A DNA stretch of 64,000 nucleotides. Origin: Polynucleobacter bastaniensis. Its GTDB lineage: Bacteria > Pseudomonadota > Gammaproteobacteria > Burkholderiales > Burkholderiaceae. The stretch lies in NCBI RefSeq assembly GCF_018882205.1, contig NZ_JACVOU010000003.1:186001-250000 (forward strand), read 5' to 3'. Positions 42,842 to 51,749 of this stretch are shown one piece after another. The notes beneath the pieces were generated by a model. That model saw only the letters and a program-made list of their open reading frames with translations, was not told the origin of the DNA and searched no databases. The position numbers and the translations under genes were made by a program. The stretch's first letter is position 1, and the number at the start of each line of letters is the position of its first letter.

Positions 42842-44572
42842 TTAGAGTGAAACCATTCCAGGATTATTTTTTACACCTTTAATGATGGGCTCATTAAGCT
42901 TCACAGCTTTCACCACCTTCACATCACGCAAATGACGCTCCATCACATCCCAAATTGCTTCGCCACCAGCATTCTTAGCATCCTCACTGACTGGTGCCCA
43001 GCCAGCAACCTTGTATGTCTTGTTAGGATCAATGTCCTTGCCATTTAAACGCATATCACTAATCCGCTTGCCGGCAGATGCTGCTGGGTCAATGGTGTAC
43101 TGCATGCCACCTACACGAACCATGTCGCCACCCTGTTGGTAATACGGATCCGGATTAAATAAATTGTCTGCCACGTCTTCCAAAATAGTCTTGATAGTTT
43201 CACCAGTCATATTGGTAACTGTGGTGTATGGATAGGTAATGGCGGTTTGATCTAATAAATTCTCACGGGTAATAGCTTGCCCAGGCAATAAGCTGGTGCC
43301 CCATCGGAAGCCTGGAGAGAAAGCAATCTCCGCATTCTTCTGAGCCATCAATCCATCCAAAATTAACTGATCGAAACTACCATTGAAGTTACCGCGACGA
43401 TACAAAAGACCATCGGTAGTAGCTAATTTCTCATTCAACTTAGCTTCATATGGCGCTCGTACCTTAGCAATCAGCTTATTCATCGCAGGATCGGCAGGAA
43501 TCATATTTGAGAAGATTGGGAAAAGCTTGTAGCGGAAATCTACTGGCTTGCCACCCTTCACATCAAAATCGAGTACACCTAAGAATTTACTATTTGAGCC
43601 TGCATTGGTAACTAAAGTTACTCCACCCGAGTTCTTCACTTTGACTGGAGTCGGAACGCCATCATGCGTGTGGCCACCCATAATCGCATCTAAACCAGTA
43701 ACACGAGATGCCATCTTCAAATCCACGTCCATACCGTTATGTGACAGCAGCACGACCACTTTTGCGCCTTTAGCCTTTACTTCATTAATGGTCTTCTGAA
43801 GATTTTCTTCCTGAATACCAAATGTCCAGTCTGGGGTGAAATAACGAGGGTTAGCAATTGGCGTGTATGGGAAGGCCTGACCAATAATGGCTACCTGAAT
43901 ACCATTCTGCACCTTCATCAAATACGGATTGAATACAGAGTCACCAAAGTCTGCAGTCTTAATATTTTGAGCAAGAAAAGAAACCTTTCCCTTGAAATCG
44001 CCATTCACAATTTCCATGACGCGCTTCTCACCCAGGGTCATTTCCCAATGCGGAGTCATGACATCAACACCCAAGAGCAAGGCCGCGTCAACCATATCCT
44101 GACCATTAGTCCAGAGTGCTGTAGCAGAACCCTGCCAAGTATCACCACCATCCATTAACATAGCACCCGGACGACTAGCTTTAATTTGTTTAATCAAAGT
44201 TGCCATATGAGCGAAGCCACCCATCTTGCCGTAATTTTGCGCAGCTGCAACGTAATCAACATAAGTAAAGGCGTGCGCATCGCGCGTCCCTGGCTTAATG
44301 CCGTTAGCCTTTAGAAAATATTCGCCAACTATATGAGGCGTCTTACTTTCTTGCACACCAATACCAAGATTGACATTGGGCTCACGGAAATAGATTGGTA
44401 GCAATTGCGCATGGCAGTCTGTGAAATGCAAGAAATGCACGTTACCAAACTTTGGCAAATCATAGAATTTCTGGGCACTTGTCTGCGCGCTAGCAAAATT
44501 AGATTGCAAACTCATTCCACCAGCAGAGGCGATAGCCAATGCCTGCAAAAACTCACGACGATTTAGTGACAT
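42842..44572 (-). CDS. soxB: Sulfur oxidation protein SoxB (thiosulfohydrolase)
   Basis: SoxB releases sulfate from the sulfonate carried on SoxY by hydrolysis, using two manganese ions. The 576-residue protein has a Tat signal (NRREFLQA at residues 4-11), the metallophosphatase motifs HFTDCHAQLLPIYFR, MDGGDTWQGSATALW, LSHNGMDVDLKMA and GGHTHDGVP, and a C-terminal 5'-nucleotidase-like domain. The upstream gap to soxX holds a strong hairpin (44589-44610). Confidence 0.97.
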   Translation of the reverse strand: MSLNRREFLQALAIASAGGMSLQSNFASAQTSAQKFYDLPKFGNVHFLHFTDCHAQLLPIYFREPNVNLGIGVQESKTPHIVGEYFLKANGIKPGTRDAHAFTYVDYVAAAQNYGKMGGFAHMATLIKQIKASRPGAMLMDGGDTWQGSATALWTNGQDMVDAALLLGVDVMTPHWEMTLGEKRVMEIVNGDFKGKVSFLAQNIKTADFGDSVFNPYLMKVQNGIQVAIIGQAFPYTPIANPRYFTPDWTFGIQEENLQKTINEVKAKGAKVVVLLSHNGMDVDLKMASRVTGLDAIMGGHTHDGVPTPVKVKNSGGVTLVTNAGSNSKFLGVLDFDVKGGKPVDFRYKLFPIFSNMIPADPAMNKLIAKVRAPYEAKLNEKLATTDGLLYRRGNFNGSFDQLILDGLMAQKNAEIAFSPGFRWGTSLLPGQAITRENLLDQTAITYPYTTVTNMTGETIKTILEDVADNLFNPDPYYQQGGDMVRVGGMQYTIDPAASAGKRISDMRLNGKDIDPNKTYKVAGWAPVSEDAKNAGGEAIWDVMERHLRDVKVVKAVKLNEPIIKGVKNNPGMVSL

Positions 44573-44588
44573 AGTGATTCCCTTAAGA

Positions 44589-44610
44589 AAACAGGCCTTA
44601 CGGCCTGTTT
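44589..44610 (-). terminator. Intra-operon hairpin between soxX and soxB
   Basis: In the transcript sense, AAACAGGCC, loop GTAA and GGCCTGTTT form a perfect 9-base-pair stem followed by TTC. It lies in the 45-base gap between soxX and soxB. It may be a partial terminator or an RNA-processing element setting different levels for soxB than for the upstream genes. Confidence 0.65.
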
Positions 44611-44617
44611 AAATGTG

Positions 44618-45262
44618 TTATTTGTTCACAGGTGATTCTGGATCAAGCAGCAAAGCCATGACATCTTGCATTTGCTTCTCATTTAATAACTTGAAGTGGG
44701 CAAAGCGCGGCATATTACTGCAAGCGTTATACGCCTTGGAGTTGTTAATTCGGTTCCAGGTATATGTAACAACCTCTGGTGAATATCCGCGTATTTTTCC
44801 ATAGCCAGTTAGGGATGGGCCAATATTTCCATAAGAGATTTCTTTGGAATCAATCTGGTGACAGTTGTAGCAACCCCCACCAATAGGAGTTTCAGCAGTA
44901 TCAGTCCAAGTTGCACCACGACCACTTTGTGCGATTCGCTCACCATTCTTCCAGTCACCAATGTATTTCCCATCGGATGGCTGCTTGATCGAGTCCATAT
45001 TGATCTTCTGGATTTTCTCGCGCATAGCTTGACCTTGCTTGCTATCAGCAAACTTAGGATCTGAACAGAACTTCTGAGTAGCATCTTGATCAATCCGAGT
45101 CAATGCTGCAATACCGTCGGCGCGAAAACTCTCTTGAATCATCTTGTTAAATTTTGGATCATTTTTTTGTTGAGCAAGAGCAGGAGTCTGCACCAAACCA
45201 GTAGCAAAAATAAATCCAGTAGCAGCTAAGAGTTGTTTTAAGTGTGTTATTTTCATATTCAT
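44618..45262 (-). CDS. soxX: Sulfur oxidation c-type cytochrome SoxX
   Basis: SoxX is the monohaem partner of SoxA; the SoxAX complex oxidatively couples thiosulfate to the SoxY carrier cysteine. The 214-residue protein has a signal peptide (ending TPALA at about residue 30), a haem site CYNCH (residues 131-135) and an axial Met candidate in ACSNMPRFAHF. It is of the longer SoxX type with an extra N-terminal domain, which fits the monohaem SoxA. Confidence 0.95.
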   Translation of the reverse strand: MNMKITHLKQLLAATGFIFATGLVQTPALAQQKNDPKFNKMIQESFRADGIAALTRIDQDATQKFCSDPKFADSKQGQAMREKIQKINMDSIKQPSDGKYIGDWKNGERIAQSGRGATWTDTAETPIGGGCYNCHQIDSKEISYGNIGPSLTGYGKIRGYSPEVVTYTWNRINNSKAYNACSNMPRFAHFKLLNEKQMQDVMALLLDPESPVNK

Positions 45263-45272
45263 CTCTTATCCA

Positions 45273-46088
45273 TTAACGCTTTAAGCCAGGTGTTTCAACT
45301 GTTCCACCATTTGCGGTTTTTGCCATGTACATGGACAAAGCGATAGTCACATCTGAGCCATAAATAGGGAAAGGAAAGCGCTGCTGACGGAAACAATCGT
45401 TCAAGCGCTGTTGCATCGTCCAAAATTGACCGCTTGATACTCGGTAGGCTGGCCAATAACCCCAACCCAAAGCAGCACCCTTTTGTTCTGTAATGTTTGG
45501 TAAATCTTGCAAACGTATACGCTTGCCGTTTTCAGCATGACAAGATGCGCAGGAGAAGTCCATTGGACCACCCTGGAAGAAGAAAGCGCGCTTACCAAGG
45601 TCATACATCTCTTTTTCTTTGGGATGTGCGGTACTTACCTTAATCTTGTCGCCCTTAGATAAAGTGACAACATAGGCAACGATAGCCTCCATATCCTTTT
45701 TAGGACCCTTCTGAAATGGAGCATCAATCATTTCCTGGGGATCGCGACCCTGCAATACTTGCATACACGTCATCAAGCGTGACTCTAAATCTTGAACCTT
45801 GTTAGTATCTTTAAAGTAGCGTGGTAGTTGTGCCGCTGCACCTTTCACTACACCAGGTCCTAAGCCTAAGTTACATTGCTCAAGAGTTGCATTTTTTGGA
45901 CCAGCCGGCTTTTTCCACAACTCTTCCCCTGCCGCCTCGTAGAGCTCTGAGGGATTTCCATCAGCTATCATCTCGCGATATTTAGCGATATCGTCGGTAG
46001 CACTCTTTTGTGCTGACACCGAAGATGTCATTGTTAATAAAGCTGCCACTAAACCACTAGCTAGCCCTAAGGTCAATTTACGCTGCAT
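45273..46088 (-). CDS. soxA: Sulfur oxidation c-type cytochrome SoxA (monohaem type)
   Basis: The 271-residue protein has a signal peptide (cleavage near residue 26), one haem site CASCH (residues 180-184) and the active-site Cys at residue 232 (RLNDCFRQQRFP), expected to be modified to cysteine persulfide as haem ligand. The first haem site of diheme SoxA is absent; two cysteines there (72 and 108) could form a disulfide. It sits ten bases before soxX. Confidence 0.95.
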   Translation of the reverse strand: MQRKLTLGLASGLVAALLTMTSSVSAQKSATDDIAKYREMIADGNPSELYEAAGEELWKKPAGPKNATLEQCNLGLGPGVVKGAAAQLPRYFKDTNKVQDLESRLMTCMQVLQGRDPQEMIDAPFQKGPKKDMEAIVAYVVTLSKGDKIKVSTAHPKEKEMYDLGKRAFFFQGGPMDFSCASCHAENGKRIRLQDLPNITEQKGAALGWGYWPAYRVSSGQFWTMQQRLNDCFRQQRFPFPIYGSDVTIALSMYMAKTANGGTVETPGLKR

Positions 46089-46143
46089 TTCCTACCCTTT
46101 CAGAACCACGGAGGCGGTAAAAATTTATTAAAGCAAAAAACAA

Positions 46144-46452
46144 TTAAGAAACAGTTGCTTCATCAGTGCGTTTGTCGCCCTTATTATCATTCCAAGTTAC
46201 AGTAATTTTGTCGCCCTTAGCGCCTTTGTATTTAAAGTTCAAAAATGGATCCTTAGAAACTGCAGGACCAAATTCGCCAGAAAATACCCTCTTACCGTTG
46301 GCAGTAACATTAATGGTGCTGATAAACCACTGAGGAATAGTTTTGCCGGCAGCATCTTTACGCTGACCAGATTCCATATCGTGTTTCATCAAGATTTTTA
46401 CGTCCACAGTACCGCCATTTTCAGCAGCTCTTACGCGCATTGGATCAGCCAT
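46144..46452 (-). CDS. soxZ: Sulfur carrier complex subunit SoxZ
   Basis: The 102-residue protein starts MADPMRVRAAENGGTVDVKI and keeps the SoxZ pattern KHDMESGQRKDAAGKTIPQW and AVSKDPFLNFKYKG. SoxZ has no signal and is carried out of the cell with SoxY as a heterodimer on the Tat route. It lies between soxY and soxA. Confidence 0.97.
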   Translation of the reverse strand: MADPMRVRAAENGGTVDVKILMKHDMESGQRKDAAGKTIPQWFISTINVTANGKRVFSGEFGPAVSKDPFLNFKYKGAKGDKITVTWNDNKGDKRTDEATVS

Positions 46453-46509
46453 TTTGGTTCCTTTTTTACTCTATATATAAATGAATTGTTCTATTGAATT
46501 GCTGCGGAA

Positions 46510-46962
46510 TTAACCGCCGCAACCACCAAGCGTTACTTTGACTTCTTTAACAGTCATTAGCCACTTACCATCAGCCTTGACTAAGCCATATACATTGGAT
46601 GTTTGCCCCATCTTGATACGGGTAGTAACAAAAGCGTCTGTGCCAGCCGGGATAAAGAATTGAGCTGCGAGTGCACTTGGATTCTTTTCAACCAAAATTG
46701 CCATTTGCTCAGCTTTTGCTGTAGTGGTAATTCCGACAGGAACGACAGCACCGTTTTCAGCAATGTCAGGTGCATTTAAAGTCACTGCGGCAGATTTATC
46801 TGGGCTACCAGCACCTAAAATTTTAAAAACATCGTCCAAGCTCTTGCCTTCAAAAGCGGCTTTATTCCACTCTTGTGCTTGAGCGCTGCTAATAAGACCC
46901 GTGGAAGCCATCAAGCCAAATACTGCTGAGTACTTCAATACACTGCGACGCTGCTGATTCAT
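46510..46962 (-). CDS. soxY: Sulfur carrier protein SoxY
   Basis: SoxY carries all Sox intermediates on the Cys of its C-terminal swinging arm. The protein ends GGCGG (Cys148 of 150), the diagnostic motif. The ATG at 46962 has a perfect AAGGAG six bases upstream and gives a Tat signal (NQQRRSVLKYSAVFG; cleavage near AQA); the ATG at 46995 is not needed. Confidence 0.97.
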   Translation of the reverse strand: MNQQRRSVLKYSAVFGLMASTGLISSAQAQEWNKAAFEGKSLDDVFKILGAGSPDKSAAVTLNAPDIAENGAVVPVGITTTAKAEQMAILVEKNPSALAAQFFIPAGTDAFVTTRIKMGQTSNVYGLVKADGKWLMTVKEVKVTLGGCGG

Positions 46963-47046
46963 AAAAACTCCTTTATTAATCTTTACTTCTCTCAATTTAT
47001 TGCTTATTTTGCATTAAAACACCCGTTTATTAGCAAAAATAGCTTT

Positions 47047-48126
47047 TTATTTACCGCCAGAAAGCATCCAAACCACTAAAGCCTTGCGATCTTCGTCAGA
47101 AAGCTGAGCTTGAGCCGGCATCGGGATAGAGCCCCATACTCCCGCTCCCCCAACTTTTACCTTGGTCGACAACTTATCAATTGCACCGCTCTGACCCTCA
47201 TATTTTTTAGCAATATCTGCTATTGAAGGCCCCACTAGCTTTGCATTGGGCGCATGGCAAGCGGAGCAATTCTCATTTTTGAAGAGGGCTGAGGGACCTT
47301 TTGCTACAGAAGAATGGGTATCTGCTGCGTGAGCTAAACCAAGACCAGAAGCTCCAGGCAATTGCTTAATCGGTGGCTTCGTAGTGTCTGCACCACGATA
47401 AGGTCCATACATCCGATTTTGCTCGGCAATATTTTCATGGGCGTTACGAGCAAAATCTGGCAAGGTTGACCCAATTTGTACAAATGGTACGCAGTTATAC
47501 ATACATGCGCTGCCATTAACGTCAGGCTTATCTTTGACATTCCAGAAGCCGTGTTTAGTCGTCATGCCATTCCGATTTGGCATTTTAATTTCAGCGATAT
47601 TCTTATCGCTAAGAACAAAATCATCTGGAACGATTTCACCGAGACTCAAAATAAATGCAACTAATGCATAACTGTCATCAGGGGTCAGTGATCTTGGAGC
47701 ATTCCATGGCATAGCGCGATAAATATAATCCCATAATGTAGATACTGTGGGTACCTTCATTAAGGTTGTTCTTTGCGGCTGCTTCATATCTTTTAATGAG
47801 GCAACTCGACCTGTCTTCAGATCTTCCTTGGAGGTACCACCAGCGATAGGCGTAAAGATTTCGTTAGACTCACCAAAGGTGCCGTGACAACTGGCACATT
47901 GAGCCTCCCAAATAATCTGGCCTTTTTCAACAGAACCAGATCCTTTTGGTAAACCCTTAAAGTCTGGGCGCACATCGATATCCCAAGCTGTAACTTCAGC
48001 AGGAGTTGCTACCCTGCCAATGCCAGGAAACTTAGCTGAACCTGATTGGGCAAATGTGAATTGTGCAGTTACTGTGATGAGTGCCGCAACACCTAGGCGG
48101 ATCTTCAATTTATCCAACTTGAACAT
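47047..48126 (-). CDS. soxD: SoxD-type diheme cytochrome c
   Basis: SoxD is the electron-accepting subunit of sulfane dehydrogenase SoxCD. The 359-residue protein has a signal peptide (cleavage after TFAQ, about residue 27) and two haem sites, CASCH (residues 77-81) and CSACH (about residue 282). Its start lies 17 bases inside the soxC end, so the two are translationally linked. Whether SoxCD acts on sulfane (Paracoccus type) or the pair is a sulfite dehydrogenase cannot be settled here; the SoxYZAXB genes favour the former. Confidence 0.93.
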   Translation of the reverse strand: MFKLDKLKIRLGVAALITVTAQFTFAQSGSAKFPGIGRVATPAEVTAWDIDVRPDFKGLPKGSGSVEKGQIIWEAQCASCHGTFGESNEIFTPIAGGTSKEDLKTGRVASLKDMKQPQRTTLMKVPTVSTLWDYIYRAMPWNAPRSLTPDDSYALVAFILSLGEIVPDDFVLSDKNIAEIKMPNRNGMTTKHGFWNVKDKPDVNGSACMYNCVPFVQIGSTLPDFARNAHENIAEQNRMYGPYRGADTTKPPIKQLPGASGLGLAHAADTHSSVAKGPSALFKNENCSACHAPNAKLVGPSIADIAKKYEGQSGAIDKLSTKVKVGGAGVWGSIPMPAQAQLSDEDRKALVVWMLSGGK

Positions 48127-49510
48127 TGCTCACCTCGCCGTTTGAATCCAATTTCCATGATTGGATTGCATTGTTGTGATAGATAGAGCGTGTACCGCGT
48201 ACATTACGTAATGTTTTAATCGACGGTTGAATATAGCCAGTGTCATCCACGGCTCTTGATTGCATGATTGCTGGGGAGCCATCCCATACCCAATCGATAT
48301 TGAAGCGCGTAATAGATTTAGTGAGTACAGGCGTTTCAAGGCGGGCTGTTCGCCAATTATTACCACCATCAAAAGAAACATCTACTCGAGTAATTTTTCC
48401 GCGACCAGACCAGGCCATACCACTCACGTTATAAAAACCTTTATCCAATAGCTGTTGGCCACCCGATGGTGTGGTGATAACCGACTTGCATTCCTGAATT
48501 GAGGCATATTGACGGTGATCACCACTCGGCATTAATTCTATATAGTGAACCGCTTCGTCTTTGGTATTCCAAGGCATATCCCCAACCTCTAAACGACGTA
48601 ACCACTTCACCCAACTAACACCCTGCACCCCAGGAACTACCAAGCGTAATGGGAAGCCGTTTTCTGGACGCAACATCTCACCATTCATAGCCCAAGCAAC
48701 AATTGTGTCGTTAAGGCAACTCTCGAGATTGATGGTGCGGGTCATTCCTGAGCCATCACCGCCCTCGGCCAGCATGAACTTTCCTTTTTTGAGGTCAGCG
48801 CCGCACTCTTCTAACAATATTTTTAAAGGGACCCCTGTGAATTCACAGCAAGAGAGCATGCCATGCGTGTATTGCACGGTTGGAACTGCTACGTTGCCCC
48901 ACTCTAATCCAGTATTAGCACCACACTCAATGAAGTGAGTGCGAGAAACTGACGGCAAACGCATCAAGTCGTTCATCGTGAAAACGCGTGGGTTTTTGAC
49001 CATGCCATTCACCATCAAACGATGTTTATCTGGATCGACGTTGTACCAGCCTTGGTGGTGTCGTTCAAAATGTAAACCGTTTGGAGTGATAGTTCCAAAC
49101 AGACCTTGAAGAGGTGTAAAGGCTACAGATGCAGCAGAGACACGGGTAAGCCCAGGCGACTCACGGCGAATTAAGTTAGATTCATAAATGGATGGCACAC
49201 CATATGGCATGGTTGCCACATTCTTGCCAAGTGTTGTTTGCCATTCTTGTTTTTCCAGAATAGCTGGATCACCCTCGCCTGATGCCATCACAAGTGGAGA
49301 TGCTAATCCAGCGCTTACACCACCCAAAGCAGACATAAAACCTTTTCGCAAGAAGCCGCGACGATTTTCATCTAAACCGTTTGCATTGATATCAGCAATC
49401 AACTCCTGAGAAATATAATGTTCAGGTGCCTTTACAAGTCGAGCCTGATTGGCTGGCTTTTCGATTGCGCTGATGTCCTTAGCACTGATCTCAATTTGTT
49501 TTTTGGTCAT
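48110..49510 (-). CDS. soxC: Sulfane dehydrogenase molybdenum subunit SoxC
   Basis: SoxC is a molybdopterin enzyme of the sulfite-oxidase family. The 466-residue protein (ATG at 49510; the longer ORF overlaps the regulator) has a Tat signal RRGFLRKGF at about residues 50-58, the Mo-binding Cys at residue 196 (THFIECGANTGLEWG) and the C-terminal dimerisation domain. Because it needs molybdate, the divergent modBC genes next door make functional sense. Confidence 0.95.
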   Translation of the reverse strand: MTKKQIEISAKDISAIEKPANQARLVKAPEHYISQELIADINANGLDENRRGFLRKGFMSALGGVSAGLASPLVMASGEGDPAILEKQEWQTTLGKNVATMPYGVPSIYESNLIRRESPGLTRVSAASVAFTPLQGLFGTITPNGLHFERHHQGWYNVDPDKHRLMVNGMVKNPRVFTMNDLMRLPSVSRTHFIECGANTGLEWGNVAVPTVQYTHGMLSCCEFTGVPLKILLEECGADLKKGKFMLAEGGDGSGMTRTINLESCLNDTIVAWAMNGEMLRPENGFPLRLVVPGVQGVSWVKWLRRLEVGDMPWNTKDEAVHYIELMPSGDHRQYASIQECKSVITTPSGGQQLLDKGFYNVSGMAWSGRGKITRVDVSFDGGNNWRTARLETPVLTKSITRFNIDWVWDGSPAIMQSRAVDDTGYIQPSIKTLRNVRGTRSIYHNNAIQSWKLDSNGEVSNVQVG

Positions 49511-49544
49511 TTGATATTTGCTTTGGTCAATAGATTCTTCAAAA

Positions 49545-49889
49545 TTAATGCAAACTCTCAGCAATTTTTGCGCACACGGTTTGGCACATTTCTACCGTGG
49601 TGTTATCAGCAATTGAGTAAAAGACAGTGATGCCTTCTTTGCGTCTAAGCAAAATTCCCGCTTTATTGAGAGCAGAAAGGTGTCGTGAAACATTGGCCTG
49701 GCTCGAGCCACATAACTCAACAACCTCGGATACAGACTTTTCACCGCTACACACTGCATACATGATGCGTAGGCGTGACGGCTCCGAAAGAACATTGAAG
49801 TATTCCGCAACACGAGAAAAAACTTCTTCCATCGCTTGTGGTGAGAGATCTTTGGTGGCTTTTTTTGCTTTAGCTTTTATATTCATCAT
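49545..49889 (-). CDS. soxR: ArsR/SmtB-family regulator of the Sox locus (SoxR type)
   Basis: The 114-residue winged-helix protein has the recognition helix SQANVSRHLSALNKAGIL. Cys47 (AVCSGEKSV) aligns by position with the Cys of BigR/SqrR persulfide sensors, and Cys102 or Cys106 near the C-terminus would be the second partner; Cys60 is extra. This points to a disulfide/tetrasulfide switch that relieves repression when persulfides accumulate. It is the first gene of the minus-strand Sox operon. The name follows the ArsR-type SoxR, not the MerR-type superoxide regulator. Confidence 0.88.
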   Translation of the reverse strand: MMNIKAKAKKATKDLSPQAMEEVFSRVAEYFNVLSEPSRLRIMYAVCSGEKSVSEVVELCGSSQANVSRHLSALNKAGILLRRKEGITVFYSIADNTTVEMCQTVCAKIAESLH

Positions 49890-49989
49890 TTATAAACATA
49901 TATGCGTATATATACATATATTAAATGCCTAAGAGCAACCTATTCATATAGAGAGATACCCTAGTCTGTGGACGCAATACAATGTTGGC
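49890..49989. promoter_or_regulatory. Shared soxR/modB control region with AT repeat
   Basis: This 100-base gap between divergent soxR and modB must drive both operons. It holds a strongly alternating TA tract with the direct repeat ACATATAT at 49896-49903 and 49914-49921 (18 bases apart) and TATA-based inverted symmetry around TGCG. ArsR-type repressors use AT-rich imperfect palindromes, so this is the likely operator. No molybdate-type motif could be picked out. Confidence 0.6.
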
Positions 49990-50640
49990 ATGGATATTGA
50001 CGCAATTCTACTGTCCCTAAAGCTTGCTTTTTGGACCATGGCCCTGATGTTGCCATTTGGAATATGGGCAGCTCATGAGCTTATGAATCTCAATAGAAGC
50101 CGACCATGGGTTGAGGCTGCTCTGGCGCTTCCTTTAGTGCTGCCGCCTACAGTTTTAGGCTATTACTTTCTGGTTTCATTTGGTAACACGAGTATTTTCG
50201 GCGTTCCCCTTGTATTTTCATTTGCGGGGATCTTGATCGCATCGCTCATTGCCAATATTCCATTTGCCATTCAGCCTATACAGCGAGCCTTTGAGGCCAT
50301 AAATCCTGAGATTCGAGAAGCTGCCCAAGTCAGCGGTCTCAGTAATTGGCAAATCTTTCGCTTAATTGAACTTCCACTCTCTTGGCGCGGGATCACTGGT
50401 GCTGCCGCCCTGACATTCGCCCATACCCTTGGAGAATTCGGCGTGGTTCTGATGGTTGGTGGTGCAATACCAGGTGAAACCAAAACAGCTTCTATTGCAA
50501 TTTATGACAAGGTGCAGAGCTTTGATACTACTGGTGCCGGCGCAATCGCTCTTGTGCTCTTAGGCATATCCCTCATATGCATAACTCTCTCCTATGGAGT
50601 ATTGGGGCGTAAACCAAATCCGCGCAAAGGCCTAAGCTAA
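49990..50640 (+). CDS. modB: Molybdate ABC transporter permease
   Basis: ModB forms the inner-membrane channel of the molybdate importer. The 216-residue protein has about five helices and the EAA-type loop near NPEIREAAQVSGLSNWQIFRL. Its last base overlaps the first of modC (TAATG). The substrate-binding protein gene modA is not next to it. Confidence 0.93.
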   Translation: MDIDAILLSLKLAFWTMALMLPFGIWAAHELMNLNRSRPWVEAALALPLVLPPTVLGYYFLVSFGNTSIFGVPLVFSFAGILIASLIANIPFAIQPIQRAFEAINPEIREAAQVSGLSNWQIFRLIELPLSWRGITGAAALTFAHTLGEFGVVLMVGGAIPGETKTASIAIYDKVQSFDTTGAGAIALVLLGISLICITLSYGVLGRKPNPRKGLS

Positions 50641-51749
50641 TGCTAAAGGTCAAGATTCAGCAGGATAGCCCAAGTCCGCTACAAATCAGCTTAGAGTGCG
50701 CCCCGGGTGAGTTGCATGCATTGGTTGGACCCTCTGGGAGTGGGAAAACTACAGTCCTCAGAACCATTGCAGGCTTGAACAATCCTGCCAGCGGGAAAAT
50801 TGAGTGCGATGGTAAGGTCTGGTTTGAAACCGATGATCTTGGCAACATAGCTCAACAGCTCTCTCCTGCAGGACGCTCTTGCGGTTTCTTGTTTCAGCAA
50901 TATGCGCTTTTTCCGCATCTTAGCGCCTTAGGCAATGTGATGATTCCATTGCAGAACTCCGATCACAACAGATCCCAGCGTAAAGCGATTGGCCTAGATC
51001 TGCTAGATCGCATGGGCATTGCCAGTCTTGCAGAGCGCATGCCGAATCAATTATCTGGGGGTCAGCAGCAACGCGTTGCCCTTGCAAGAGCGCTGGCTAG
51101 ACAGCCTAAAGTTCTGCTGCTGGATGAGCCATTTTCGGCGATCGATACACCAACGCGCCAAGGTCTTTATAAAACACTGGCAGACTTACGCTCAGATTTA
51201 CATATCCCCATCTTATTAGTAACACATGATCTGCGAGAGGCTGATTTATTGGCTGATCAGATTACGGTGATTGACCAAGGCATCAGCCTGCAAACTGCAG
51301 CGCCGCATGTTCTCTTTCAGAAACCAAGAAATTCCAGGGTTGCTGAATTAGTCGGCATCAGCAATATGTTTCATGGTGTGTTTGACGCTGGTAGCTTGAG
51401 TTGGGATGGTTGCGAAAAGGTCTTTACAGTTGCGGATAAAGGAAAGATTCCACCAAAAGCCCGAGTTGCCTGGGTTATTCCCCAAAATGGCCTAAGCGTT
51501 CATACCAAACCAACGCAAACCAGCATACCCGCCTTAGTTGAAAAGATGAGCAGTCTTGGTCAAATAGCCGTCATTCAATTACGCGCTCCAGAAAGTAAAA
51601 ATACTATTGAATGGGAAGCCTCCTCCGCCGAAGTAAAGAGACTGGAGATGGAGGTTGGCAAGCAAATGCATATCGAGCTGGATGGCAATCAAATTCACAT
51701 CATGCCCTTACGCCCCATTAATGATCCTAGGCGCTTTATAGGGCACTAA
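50640..51749 (+). CDS. modC: Molybdate ABC transporter ATP-binding protein
   Basis: ModC powers molybdate import. The 369-residue protein has Walker A GPSGSGKTTVLRTIAG (about residue 32), signature LSGGQQQRVALARAL, Walker B LLLDEPF, then a C-terminal TOBE/Mop-like regulatory region from about residue 280. Its role alongside SoxC is inferred from position. Confidence 0.93.
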   Translation: MLKVKIQQDSPSPLQISLECAPGELHALVGPSGSGKTTVLRTIAGLNNPASGKIECDGKVWFETDDLGNIAQQLSPAGRSCGFLFQQYALFPHLSALGNVMIPLQNSDHNRSQRKAIGLDLLDRMGIASLAERMPNQLSGGQQQRVALARALARQPKVLLLDEPFSAIDTPTRQGLYKTLADLRSDLHIPILLVTHDLREADLLADQITVIDQGISLQTAAPHVLFQKPRNSRVAELVGISNMFHGVFDAGSLSWDGCEKVFTVADKGKIPPKARVAWVIPQNGLSVHTKPTQTSIPALVEKMSSLGQIAVIQLRAPESKNTIEWEASSAEVKRLEMEVGKQMHIELDGNQIHIMPLRPINDPRRFIGH

